From Hydractinia symbiolongicarpus (taxonomy: Eukaryota > Cnidaria > Hydrozoa > Anthoathecata > Hydractiniidae): 64,000 nucleotides of DNA. This document shows, one piece after another, positions 54,156 to 64,000 of the stretch (its first letter is position 1; each line of letters opens with the position of its first letter). The DNA is taken from assembly GCF_029227915.1 (NCBI RefSeq), contig NC_079885.1:4216001-4280000 (forward strand), in the 5' to 3' direction. The notes beneath the pieces are model-generated. The model saw only the letters and a list, made by a program, of their open reading frames with translations. It ran no database searches and was not told where the DNA came from. The position numbers were made by a program, and so were the translations under genes.

Positions 54156-55739
54156 TCAAGTAGTTTTTTCTGGTTTCTTTTTAATTAATACAGGCTTTAG
54201 GTTACATAATGCAGCACAGCATTTAACTATATGATCTGCATGTTGTAACATTGTAACAGGCAACACTCCCTTGAGTATGCGATAAAACTTAATTCTGTTA
54301 ATTGCTCGCTCAACATGAATCCTTAAATTTGCTACATCTTTAGTTTTTTTACATTCAGCACTTGTCATCTGACTTTTTACACGTGCACCTGGTGGAACAA
54401 CTAATTTGCAAAAACGTAACATTAATTCTTCTCTGATTTGAAATCCACGATCTGCCATAACTTCATCATCCCTTTCTAACAAATCGTAAAATCCAGAGTC
54501 ATTTGTAATAAATTTATCAGACGCGCGCCCACCATAACAATCAGATAAAAAAGTTATATATCCAGAAGGGCTTATACCAACAAGAAATTTTAAAGTATTG
54601 TGATGTTTATAGTCTGACCAAGTAGATGCTTGATTTGTTAAGGATTTTGGTCTGTCAATGAACACCTCAGCACAATCAATTATAACCCGACATTTGGAAT
54701 AACCTGCTTTGGCAAATGTTTTAGGCAAGTTATCACGAATGGCTTCTCTTGGCAGCCAGACAACAAGTGCATCACCCAAAACTCTACTTATAATTTTAAT
54801 CCAAGTTACAAATACTGTGGAACATGTTGATGGTGATATTCCAAAACGATCTGCAAGGTCCTCTGTCAGTAAGCCCAAACGAAGTTTCATCAAAACTAAC
54901 AAAAACTCATCACGCTGTGTTAACTTTTTCACATGTTTAGTTTGACGCTTTATTTTAGTACTTAAACATGCTCGTTTTGACCCCCTCCAATAATTCACTT
55001 GCTGTAAGTAAGGCTTTAATAACAATAACAGAGTGTTAAATAACATGATAGAAGATAGACCAGTGTAATAATTCATTTTGGAATCACTTTTAATGATTCT
55101 CTAAGTCATTGTTGTATTTTTAACAATTTCAAAGGCTTTGCCTCTATACTTCTTTACTTGTACAGTTTAGGAGTTCACTTTACTGACCAAAGATTTGATC
55201 ATTTCGCTCTTGTCTTTGCATGATTCACATGTAGGCGGTGAAGAAATAGTGTAAGAGTGGTCTGGTATTGTCGGTGAAAAAAATCCTGATGCGTCAGAAA
55301 TATTTGAGCAACAAGGTTCCTCTTCTTGGGCTTCATTGCTGGGAACATCTTCTGAATCAAGAGATGACTTTTCCAGAGAATGTCGAAATAGTTCCCTCCT
55401 AGGTTTTTTAGTAACAGGAGTGTCGTACCCCAATTCTAGTGTTGGGTCTGGATACTTTTGGGAAGTTGTTCCATCAACAAAATGAACAGAGCATACCCTG
55501 TCACTTTGTTTTGGTACCCAATCACTTTTATCTGGGTTAATTCTTCTCATAGCTTTTATCCAACGCTGTCTCTGTTCGTTATTTCTAAGGACGCTTGGAA
55601 AGCAATACAAACTAAACGGTCGCTGACATGAACATTCTTCATGGTTAACTTCGTGAATTTCACATCGTTCCTTCTTCCATTTTCGCAGCTTCTTAGTGCT
55701 ATTAAAACAGCCAATAACAGCACAGTTTACACTTGGCAT
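54156..55739 (-). pseudogene. THAP-DDE transposase (DDE_Tnp_4 type), two stops
   Basis: The N-terminal THAP zinc finger starts at ATG 55739 (PSVNCAVIGC ... CFPS ... RVCSVHF, the C2CH pattern) and is followed by a Ser/Glu-rich linker. Then, in the same frame, comes the catalytic part: a helix-turn-helix (LTEDLADRFGISPSTCS), IIDCAEVFIDRP with the first Asp, SDCYGGRASDK, MADRGF with the second Asp, and RIHVERAINRIK with Glu. Counting from the Met at 55076 the likely triad is Asp134, Asp209, Glu256. TAA at 55167-55169 and TAG at 55101-55103 separate the two halves, which are in register (741 bp apart). The catalytic half is open for 306 codons, but the fused protein cannot be made without readthrough. 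Confidence 0.85.
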
Positions 55740-55925
55740 GATAAATAATTCTTGAAATAAAAGATTTTGTGCAGATAGATAAATGTAAGCGTGTTGTTTA
55801 TACTTCGTTTTCATCAAGTTTAACTAAGAAGAACACAAGGAAGATTTTATCAGGCACCCCTTCTTAGAACCCAGTTCCCTTCCCTAGCGCGGAATAATAA
55901 TGGCGCGCGTAATGTTAAATAGGTG

Positions 55926-57538
55926 GATTTTGTTGTTTACGAAAGTAGAGCGATATGAACTTTGGACATATCATCTGAGGTAGACGAAAGTGATAGCGAT
56001 AGGAGAATGAGAGTAATTAAATAAAAATGAACGTGTATTGATTTATTGACGTCAAATGTTAAAATGGAAATAAATAAAAGACATTAAAATACAATCGTGC
56101 ATTTCGGCCTTTATGTAAGTTAAGCCAGTTCGACTTCCTAACCTCCTGACTAGGAGCAACCTCGTCCCCAGGGCATCTTGTATCTTTCTGACATCACTTT
56201 TTATTGTTTACTGAAACCTTCTTCGGTGAAGAGACTATTTAAAGCTAGTCCACGGATTTGTTTGCCCTTTTTACACCGCATTGCGTGTGTCTTGCTACTT
56301 GCCGTACTATTTTGCGTAACAGACAGACGTAGACGGGTATTAATAATATAGATTAGTCGTGGATGAAGCTTTATATTCCATAAATTTAAGTTTGTAATTA
56401 TGTCTATGCAGAACGACCTTATTTGTAATTAGATATAATCATTAATAATATATAATTGCATGTTATTTATGTATGTAAGAATATTTCTTTTACAAAAGCG
56501 ACTATAAAAAACATCCCCCTAACAACTTCCATTTACATTCTTGATTGGTTAGAACAAATCACGTTACAAAATTAAAGTCATTTCACTTGCTAGGAATTTC
56601 ATTGTCTGCCAATTTAATCTTACTGGCGGGTTGTGTAACTACAATGAATGTAAATACTTTGTCACAAATTTATGTTGGGACATATTCACGTTGCCTATTT
56701 TGTTAAAATCTTTTTCATTGAATAAACAAATGTTTTATGATAAGAAACAACAAATTAAAAAAAATTTCTGCACGTGGTTTCTTCCACGGGTTTAAAAATT
56801 AGTACATTACTACGCTAGTTCTAGTCTGTCTGTAACAAGCGAAGTAGATGTGCTGTTTTTGATTAAAAAAATAGCCGTAGCAACATTTCACATTTGCCAA
56901 TTTATATTGTTTAAATAACACTTGGGGCACGAAGAAAAAAATTCGGTAAATTCGGACTTGCTATGGATTCCAATTGTTTTGTCAAATGAAGAAATTATCT
57001 ACAATTAAATCCATGATAAAATGTCTGTTCCGCCTGTAAGTGCAGTTTTGCAGACTTGATTCATCCGTGCTTCGTCGGCGCTCACCTCCGCATTAGTTAA
57101 GAACCGCATGGCTGGATTTCTTGTGTAAGACCTGGTTACCAACGACGAAGGGGTCAGGCAAAAGAGATTCATGTCTACGTAGTTCTTTTAACTAAGTCAG
57201 GAGTCGGTGAATTAGCTAGGATGGTCAGGTTGGCTATGAATAGGCTTGCTGATGGATAAAAAGTGTTCGACCAAGACGGAAATCTATCGACGTTTTGTCC
57301 GATGAGCGTTCTAAACGAGCTAAGGACATCTCAGAACAAGCTGGAAATGTGGCGGGCATTTTGTCTGACGAGTCTCCAAAAATTATTTCGAAGGGTGCCA
57401 TCGCACGTGTTTTACGCGTGTGCCAAGGCATGCGCGTGCGATCGCACGCCTCTTCTGAAAAAGCCTGTTATTTTTAATTTACAATCAAATATTCTCGTCG
57501 TCAACTTAATTTGTGTGAGAAAAATCAATTTCAGGTAT
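55926..57538. other. Continuation of interrupted repeat, then gene-free AT-rich DNA
   Basis: 55926-56010 (TTTACGAAAGTAGAGCGATA, TAGACGAAAGTGATAGCGAT) matches 49003-49070 and 48685-48705. At 56160 the motif CAACCTCGTCCCCAGGGC occurs, a frequent repeat motif. At 56826 a GTCTGTAACAAGCGAAGTAG block is shared with 33386. Frames at 57234-57604 overlap on both strands and were not recognised. Confidence 0.5.
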
Positions 57539-57870
57539 TTATTCACTTTCTTGGAAGCCAGTATACACCACTATTCGGACCTGGATATTCTCTACGTATC
57601 CTAGACACGACACAAGATGGCATCACCCGACGAACACCTTTTCCCAAGTGGTTATGAACAAACCAATAAAATTGGCGGTATGCCGCATATCGATAAGATC
57701 TAAAAATATCATCTTCAAAAAAGATTGGAAGCAAGAGTGCTAGCGACTTATTTGTTAGAAACTTCGTCCTTTTTTTTAAGTCTACGGCTTTCCTGATTGT
57801 GAAGAGCGACTATCGCTGTCCACAAAGTGTTGTTTAAAATCACAACAGCGTTGAAATCTTCGTGCTCTGT
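57539..57870 (-). pseudogene. P2X7 C-terminal-like domain fragment, two exons
   Basis: Exon A (about 57870-57752) reads EHEDFNAVV, then [18 protein letters not shown], ending EVSNK. After a ~50-bp gap with an acceptor (ATTTTTAG), exon B (57699-57539) reads [19 protein letters not shown], then [19 protein letters not shown]. The YR-AYRQ...H-LG-G-R...PSCVV--IR--YP pattern is that of the P2RX7 C-terminal domain found alone in many invertebrate proteins. The end of exon B is reached through a 1-base frame change near 57565, and the exon A donor is not a normal GT. No further exons were found. Probably a gene fragment or retired mobile-element cargo. Confidence 0.6.
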
Positions 57871-58398
57871 TATACATTTCTTATCAAAAACACAACAGAA
57901 ACCTTATACGCAGGCGCTCATTTATAATACAACCAAAAGAAAAATGTGAGGTCAAATTTTATAGGTAGCTTAGCTGGAAGTAATTTATAGTGTCCACCTC
58001 GTTACAGCATAAACAGTCAACAGCTATAGGCATCCTCTCGCACTTTTACACATAGGCACCACTCACTGATCTGGTGTGTCTGCTTCATTGTCATTATAAG
58101 AGGGAATTTGTTGTTTGTTATTGAGTCGTTCTGGCTCAAACTGAAATTCAATTATGTTTACATTTCTGTTTGTGAACATGATTGATAATTGTAAAAAAAT
58201 TCTATTGGAAATATCATTAACATTTTTTCTTTATTTTTCTAACTGCATGCGCCAATCTCTACACGGGGTAAATCAATGAATACGTCCTTGCATAAATTGC
58301 GCATATTAATGTTTTTACCCAGTCCTTTTCCGCTTTCGAAGTTCAGTAAAGATGAGGATTGAGAATGGCATGGTCAAGTAAACAAATTCTGTTTAAAC
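57871..58398. other. AT-rich gap
   Basis: No feature was recognised. Confidence 0.5.
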
Positions 58399-58755
58399 TT
58401 AAGCTGGATTTCCATCAGTGCGAGTTCTCTTATCGCTCTGGCTTTTTTGACCCATTGATTTTTTTTCGCACTGGTGGAAATTCCAGAGCGACACTTTTTT
58501 TTGCTCTTATCGCCCAATTTCAGTGCGATAGTTAGAGCGACAATTATCACAAAGTTTTAATATTTATCGCTTTGAGTTTTCGCCCGAAAGTGCAACAGTG
58601 CCTTTTAAAGAAATTGAATAGATTCTATTGAAGTGTAACTTCAGCACATGCTTACACGTGTTGAGCACAAGAAATAGTTTCATATGTGTTATGAAGCAAG
58701 CAGTGTTGTAAAACAAGTTTTTATTAAATGGGAAAAACAAATAGGTGCAACTTAA

Positions 58756-59137
58756 AGGGAAGATGAGTACTTAGCAGAGGCTGTTCGAAATTTTATTATG
58801 TCTATACGAAAAAAGTTGCAAAGGAGTATCGAGAAAAAAGATCGAGTGGCAAATGCTTGGAGGGAGGTTGAGGATGAATTAGGATGTGAAGAGGGTAAAG
58901 TTTATCCTTTTTCGTCAGTTCAATGCGCTATATTTTTGCGCTGTTAAACCTTGAGCGTATTCAGCTTGTTCTATTACTTAATTGGAAAAAATGTTTTTAA
59001 ATTCAACTGTTTTAAAGTTAAGCTTTTCAAAGATGAGACAACTTAAAAAAAGATACAGCAAGGAAAGGAATAACCTAAAAAGGAAATCTGCATCGGTGTC
59101 AGGTTTGGCTGACCTTGAATCGTGTGTCAAATTTTAA
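58756..59137 (+). pseudogene. MADF-like accessory gene remnant
   Basis: Exon 1 (58756-58894) reads YLAEAVRNF, then KKDRVANAWREVEDELG, the core of a MADF/Myb-like DNA-binding domain, and ends at a GT donor (58895). A second piece (~59046-59137) reads LKKRYSKERNNLKRKS, the basic follow-on helix. Stops lie upstream of both. In Harbinger elements this protein helps the transposase bind and enter the nucleus. Confidence 0.55.
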
Positions 59138-59343
59138 AGGAATACTCTTTTTTGTCTTGGCTTGATAAGTATTCAAATTAGAGACACAAAATCAAATATA
59201 ACGGCTCCGGAGGATGAGGAGTATATTGATTCTTATTCGGAGGCGGCGGTTGAAATTATATAAATAACAAGAATGACCCTACAACAAAATCACCAAGTTT
59301 GGCCAAGATGACAACTATTGCCCTCATTGTGCAATTTCACTTC

Positions 59344-59481
59344 TTAAAGCAGTTGATTATGCACTCCTTTCAATTCTCTCTCTCTATAAATTTGACGAAC
59401 ACGAGAAAATGGCGATTTTCTTCGTCTCTTTTTTTTACTATTAAGGCCACAGCTTCTTCTTTTTTCTGAACTGTCTGCCAT
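59344..59481 (-). pseudogene. Harbinger transposase N-terminal remnant
   Basis: A 45-codon frame starts MADSSEKRRSCGLNSKKKRR and continues FSRVRQIYRERELKGVHNQL before a stop. The basic start and the R-x-I-Y-R-x-R-x3-G-x-x-x-x-L pattern resemble the beginning of PIF/Harbinger transposases. The catalytic domain is absent. Confidence 0.45.
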
Positions 59482-59636
59482 CTTGAAATGCGTGTGTTCA
59501 CATCAGAAAATTTCGCACAAATAATAATTTGAATAATAATTTGAAACTCATTTACAGCGTAGAACTCCTGTCGCACTAAAATTTTGTGTAATTTTAGATC
59601 TATAGGAAGATTCGCTCTAATGGAAACCCACCTTTA

Positions 59637-61608
59637 TGAGAGACACTTTTGGTTGTATTTAAAATACTTTTTTCTTTACTTTTCCATGTAACTAATATCA
59701 AGTTTTGATTTTTTACCGGGCAGTACCTTTATAACGCGTAAAAACCTTTTTGAAAAATTTTGCGTAACTTCGGTTTAAATAAGTCTAGTTTTGAATTTAT
59801 TTTGCTTTATGATCATTTTTATCATTTACCAGTCAGCTATTTCAGGTTAACTGTCTATAAGTTTTTTTTATCACAAATATTTATATGTGGTTTACTTGCG
59901 AAGGTTTATTTTAATCACATGCGTCATCTGTAAAGAGTACTCACCAGACCGCAGACATTTGTGTCAACATTCTTTGATCTCTTTAATAAAAGCCGTATTC
60001 TATTTGTCTGCTTGCGCGCGAGAAAAAAAGTCGTGTTGCGGAAACATGAAATGCGAACAGTATAATAACTATTAAATAGTATTATTGTAGTTTTATATAT
60101 TTTTCGAATTTTTATTAGACACCTTTTGAATTTTCATCAAATTTTGTGTTGGACGTGATAAAAAAGGGAAAGTGAACAGAGATGTCTGCTTTTTGTCGCA
60201 AACAGCGCTGGTTAATTAATCAAGTTTTGAATGTAGGTAATCCCCAGTTATCTAGGGTGGAGCAGCTGATGCCAGTTGCGTCAAAAAGATATCCCTTTTT
60301 TAGCCTCACACTCAAAAGTGCAATGCAATGGCTTCGCTAATTTCATAACGGATTGACGGCAGTCTAAAAGGCTTTAACGTCGTGACGTAACGTCGATAAA
60401 GTTAACAAATTAGACATAACGGTTTTAGCGGCTTCAAAAGAAAATGAAAACAACCCATTCTTTTTATACACTGTCACCATATTATGATAAAGGATTAAAT
60501 AAGTAAATTAGTTCTCTCGAAGTGTGCTTGTTACTACAAACTAGTCGTTATCCCGTGAAAAAATTTACAAGAATTCATCTGCCAGGAATATCCACGAAAA
60601 TATTCCCGTCACTATTTGCAGCTACCATTTGACACAGTGAGTATCCTAATATGTCGTTAACCCATAAAAAACACACATTTCATGACTAACTGTAGCGAAT
60701 GCTGTGCTGAGATCAATAAGGTTTGATATATCTCTTGACTCAACTGAATGATTACATGATCATTTGACTGGCCTGCCAAATAGCCAAATGTCTTATTATA
60801 CTCGCACTTTGACGGAATTTAAGTTTATGTATATTTTTAAAAGCCTTGGGCTGTTTTCCTTACTGATAACGTTGCGTAAATAGACTGTGGTAACACATGG
60901 GTGTTAAAGCACAAGCTGGAGTGTTTCCATTCAGACTGAAGAAGTAAAGAGGGGTAGAGTGGAGCAAAATTCGAAAACGGACTTCAAATTCCAATCTTAT
61001 CTTTTGTTTTTTCAAACTATTCAAAAATCAGTTATACAGAACTTTAACCCGCAAAATTATATCTTAAAAACAAATTGGGACACTGTGAAGTCTTAAGTTG
61101 TAAAGAATTCGTTATATAGTCACCCTTTCTCTAATATTATTGTAAGAGAAAGTAAAAAAATGTGATCTCACATCAGTTTTAAAAAGTTGTGATGAAAAAC
61201 AAATAAAGCAATACGGTAAAAGTAAAAATAGCCATTTTACAAATTGTTTATCGGTATACTACAACCTATACGCTGAATAATTAATTTAATAGTATTAAAA
61301 CTATGATTTGTTTCGTAGAAACAACGAACAAACGCACTAATAAACATTATATGTAGAAACAGAAGAAACGTTCTGTTAAGAGCATTTTTGAAGAAAGAGC
61401 GTCAACGCGGGTGTGTTGTTGTTCTTTTAATTAATTGATCTAATGTTGCTACAGGACACAAAATAACAAATGCAATGTATCTCTATCGACTTTGTTGCGA
61501 TAGGCGAATTTCCATGAACTTCTAGTAATTTTGTTGATAAACAGTATGAAAAACTTTTATTGATATTTCTTGAATTGAAATTGAAATTATCTTATAGATA
61601 TTATAGTC
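59637..61608. other. AT-rich stretch up to the HEPN gene
   Basis: No coding, RNA or clear repeat feature was recognised. The frame 59887-60075 is short and featureless. The promoter of the downstream gene must lie here, but no distinctive element stands out. Confidence 0.5.
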
Positions 61609-62921
61609 ATGGCAACGGCAGTACCTCCAACAGGATCTTCTCACCACGCATTGATCACTAACAATGAATATCAAATTAAATTGGTCACGCTTCTCAATGA
61701 ATGTTGTGACCACTTACGTGAAATTTTACATGACCCAGCCCGTGGTAATATGCCAAGGGATAAGAAACAATTATATTTGTCATTGAAAAAATATAAGAAA
61801 CATTTAAACCATCTGAAAAGAGATCAGCTGGAAATCGTTTTTCCGCAAGATAAGGAAACAGATTCGGAATTGTTTGACATCACTATTTTATGTGACGTTC
61901 TAATTAATTGTTGTCACGGTATACAAGCACCAATTGGTGGATGGAGGACCAGAACACCGCAACCAAATGATTACAGTGTCGGTGCTGACATCATTCGAAT
62001 CAGAAATGAGCGCAATAATGTTATGCATGGAAGAGCAATGAGTTCAGGACAATATAATCAGCTATGGAATGCCATAGAAGGTATATTAAGAAGACTCGGA
62101 TACGACATAACGAAAATTAAAGATTTGAAATCTGGTTGCTTGAATGACTTAGACTTATTTAAAATCGAAGTTATAAAAGCAAAGATTGAAATTCAATATT
62201 TTAATCAAAAAGACAACCAAGAAAATATAAAACAAAATCAAGATGACATCAAAGCAAATAAAGACAGTATTCAGCAAAACGAAGATGGTATTAAACAAAA
62301 TCAAGGTGACATCAAAGCAAATAAAGACAGTATTCATCAAAACGAAGATGGTATGAAACAAAATCAAGATGACATCAAAGCAAATAAAGACAATATTCAT
62401 CAAAACGAAGATGGTATTAAACAAAATCAAGATGACATCAAAGCAAATAAAGACAATATTCAGCAAAACAAAAATGGTATTACACAAAATCAAGATGACA
62501 TCAAAGCAAATAAAGACAGTATTCAGCAAAACGAAGATGGTATTAAACAAAATCAAGATGACATCAAAGCAAATAAAGACAATATTCTGCAAAACGAAGA
62601 TGGTATTAAACAAAATCAAGATGACATCAAAGCAAATAAAGACAATATTCAGCAAAACAAAAATGGTATTACACAAAATCAAGATGACATCAAAGCAAAT
62701 AAAGACAGTATTCAGCAAAACGAAGATGGTATTAAACAAAATCAAGATGACATCAAAGCAAATAAAGAAAATATTCAGGAAAACAAAGGTGGTATTAAAG
62801 AGAATAAAGAGAATTATAATCGATTAGCAGCCGAAGTGGAAATAGTAAAGCAAACAATTTCTTCATCATCATGTGATCAGAAGAGTTCTCAGTTGGAAGA
62901 AACTATAAAAGAACAACCCAG
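61609..62921 (+). CDS. DZIP3-like HEPN protein with 21-residue coiled-coil repeats, exon 1
   Basis: The frame starts at ATG 61609 (context GTCATGG) and is open past a splice donor at 62922 (CCCAG then GTGTGT). Residues ~20-180 form an all-helical domain. Its motif RNERNNVMHG (residues 132-141) provides the Arg-x4-His of HEPN domains, with the preceding WRTRTPQPNDYSVGADIIRI stretch usual in the DZIP3-like subgroup. HEPN domains of this kind occur in animal immune and NTPase-linked proteins and can be RNases or binding modules. Residues 207-395 are nine copies of a 21-residue heptad repeat, so the protein should form a long coiled coil. A final helix (~400-437) leads to the splice site. The end of the open frame after 62921 is intron. 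Probably a host gene; the role is inferred from the domain only. Confidence 0.8.
62227..62793 (+). repeat. Nine 63-bp coding repeats
   Basis: Each unit encodes a variant of IKQNQDDIKANKDSIQQNED plus Gly. Units 3-5 and 6-8 match as blocks (both contain NKNG followed by IT), so a 189-bp block has been duplicated. Differences among units are few, suggesting recent expansion. Confidence 0.95.
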
Positions 62922-63468
62922 GTGTGTAATTCTTTTTCTATATTGTTCCATCATTAAATTGATTCTGTCAACTTAACATAAAAGGCAAATATGGTAAAGT
63001 AAATAAATTACCATTCAATTAAATTCCACTTTATCTTTGTGTAACTAAATCACTTTTCTGTAATGATTTCAATGCATAGGAGAGTCATCAGCGATAAGAG
63101 TACAGCAGATTGAAATTATGACAGCACTGATTGAAATACAAAAATGTAAAGTAAATAAAAACAAAGACAACATTAAGTAAAATCTAAATAACTTAAAGAA
63201 TGGACTATTTATATTCAAGTTGATGTAAAAAAAACCCAAAACGGAGTTAGGAACATTCAAAACAATTATAATTGAAAGACGGAATGGGAACAGTAAAGTC
63301 CTTTGTTGTCATCGTGTCGTTCAAAAACTTGTCACTTAAACACTATTGACTTAAAACGGCCTAGAAAGAAGATACCTTTCTTTCAGAAAATAAAATTTTA
63401 TCGTTTTTTAGGACAATATTTCATACAGTTACTTATTATTCTAATTTATATTTTAATGTTTTTCTTAG
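62922..63468 (+). other. Intron of the HEPN gene
   Basis: Starts GTGTGTAAT and ends with a pyrimidine-rich tract, TTTTTCTTAG. Both boundaries are phase 2, so the frame is kept across the junction. Confidence 0.65.
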
Positions 63469-63737
63469 TTATATACTATTAAAAAATTTCCGAGGAGATT
63501 TTCTAATACAATTTGAAGATGGCTGCTCCCACTGGTCTATGAAAAGTGTACAAGTCATCATTACTGAAAATTTTGCGATAGAATCAAAAGAACTTCATGT
63601 CGACAACGATTACATTGTGGAAGAAGAAGAAGGTACACTAATCCTGATTATTTACAATCACATTGCCAAATCGATTAATGGGTTATCAGTTACGTTAGTT
63701 GACAGTGAAAGTAAAACTCATTTGATTCCAATTGAAG
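63469..63737 (+). CDS. HEPN gene, exon 2 (gene continues beyond the window)
   Basis: This open stretch begins after TTCTTAG (63468) in the phase required by exon 1 and ends at GAAG followed by the strong donor GTGAGT (63738). It encodes about 89 residues, beta-rich and acidic in the middle (FEDGCSHWSMKSVQVIITEN ... DNDYIVEEEEGTLILIIYNH). No domain was recognised. It leaves phase 1, so at least one more exon lies to the right. The ATG at 63539 is internal to this exon. Confidence 0.6.
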
Positions 63738-64000
63738 GTGAGTAAATTTAGATAATGTATTCTATCTAGTACGGAAAAAATGAATAAGGAGTTGGAACAA
63801 TAAAAACAAAACAGAACAAAAAAATACATTACTTACTAATGTAGCTGTGCATGGGGGCAGAGCACAAGTAAAAGAAGTTGGGAAAGCTATATTGACAAGT
63901 AGAACAAATTTAATCTTAAGGGTTTATTTAAAACATTATTCGAACCATAAAAAAAACATTGTCAAGATTTTGTTAGAATAGCAATCATTTCAACGATGCA
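63738..64000 (+). other. Second intron, cut by the window end
   Basis: Begins GTGAGTAAAT; AT-rich, with no further exon seen. Confidence 0.5.

Larger units (their letters stand above)
53665..55925. mobile_element. ISL2EU/IS5-like THAP transposon, partly deleted
   Basis: The ends are 16-bp perfect inverted repeats: CACCTATTTAACATTA at 53665-53680 and its complement at 55910-55925, with similarity continuing a few bases inward. Left of centre a SAP-domain start lies on the plus strand; a THAP-DDE transposase occupies most of the minus strand. Complete relatives carry a second gene with SAP and a YqaJ-type nuclease; here the plus-strand gene stops after the SAP part, ~100 bp before the transposase end, so that gene has been deleted. 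No clear 2-bp target duplication (TA left, GA right). The element sits inside another repeat. Confidence 0.75.
58402..59633. mobile_element. PIF/Harbinger deletion derivative with TTA target duplication
   Basis: The left end AGCTGGATTTCCATCAGTGC (58402) and the right end, read on the minus strand, AGGTGGGTTTCCATTAGAGC (from 59633) are inverted repeats with five mismatches. TTA flanks both sides (58399-58401 and 59634-59636), the 3-bp target duplication of PIF/Harbinger. The 1.23-kb interior keeps remnants of both usual genes: a MADF/Myb-like accessory protein on the plus strand and the first codons of the transposase on the minus strand. Motifs such as TTATCGC-AGAGCGA recur near both ends. 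Confidence 0.85.

Noticed and set aside
62155-62745. 196-codon minus-strand frame and a plus-strand frame at 62369-62827
   Set aside because: Mirror frames of the 63-bp coding repeats; the HEPN frame has a domain, a good start and a splice site.

Overview
The window is eukaryotic and almost certainly animal: there are introns, a THAP-domain transposase, PIF/Harbinger, hAT and LTR elements, a SINE and a 28S rRNA fragment. The mixture (a Polinton with this gene set, a P2X7-C-like domain, a DZIP3-like HEPN protein, AT-rich intergenic DNA) fits a cnidarian best, perhaps a hydrozoan. That assignment is inference, not proof.

Layout. 1-18303 is an unbroken satellite array: about 49 head-to-tail copies of a ~373-bp monomer, with 2-, 3-, 4- and 12-monomer higher-order repetition. 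It ends inside a monomer and meets, at about 18304, a decayed Polinton/Maverick (virus-like self-synthesising DNA transposon) that runs to about 33338. The Polinton is compact and visibly richer in G+C than its surroundings. It carries a protein-primed family B DNA polymerase, a packaging ATPase, the remains of an integrase, a candidate double-jelly-roll major capsid protein, a Cys-rich repeat protein and about ten small membrane or unknown proteins. Polymerase, integrase, capsid and two further genes are broken by stops, frameshifts or deletion; the ATPase and several small genes are open. No complete terminal inverted repeats and no protease were recognised.

Two features of the Polinton stand out. 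Most gene starts have AATAAA 0-6 nt before the ATG, including both divergent promoter gaps (38 and 19 bp), where the motif cannot be an upstream gene's poly(A) signal. Most gene ends or convergent junctions carry a perfect or near-perfect stem-loop. Together they suggest a compact virus-like system of start and 3'-end signals. A GC-rich nested-stem segment (22977-23073) and a hairpin with a CAA-rich loop (23320-23374) lie in the only long gap between its genes.

33338-61600 is repeat-rich and nearly gene-free. It holds a (GT)n tract, a broken non-LTR retrotransposon 3' end between diverged direct repeats, a 30-bp minisatellite, a 1.3-kb element with inverted ends made of CACTTCTCTTC-type repeats, a hAT C-terminal remnant, a 28S rRNA 3' fragment, a compact LTR element (TRIM) with a CAGT target duplication and a SINE in one LTR, an ISL2EU/IS5-like THAP transposon nested in another repeat, a P2X7-C-like gene fragment, and a PIF/Harbinger deletion derivative with TTA target duplications.

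61609 to the right edge is the one likely host gene: a HEPN domain followed by nine 21-residue coiled-coil repeats, spliced to a second exon and continuing beyond the window.
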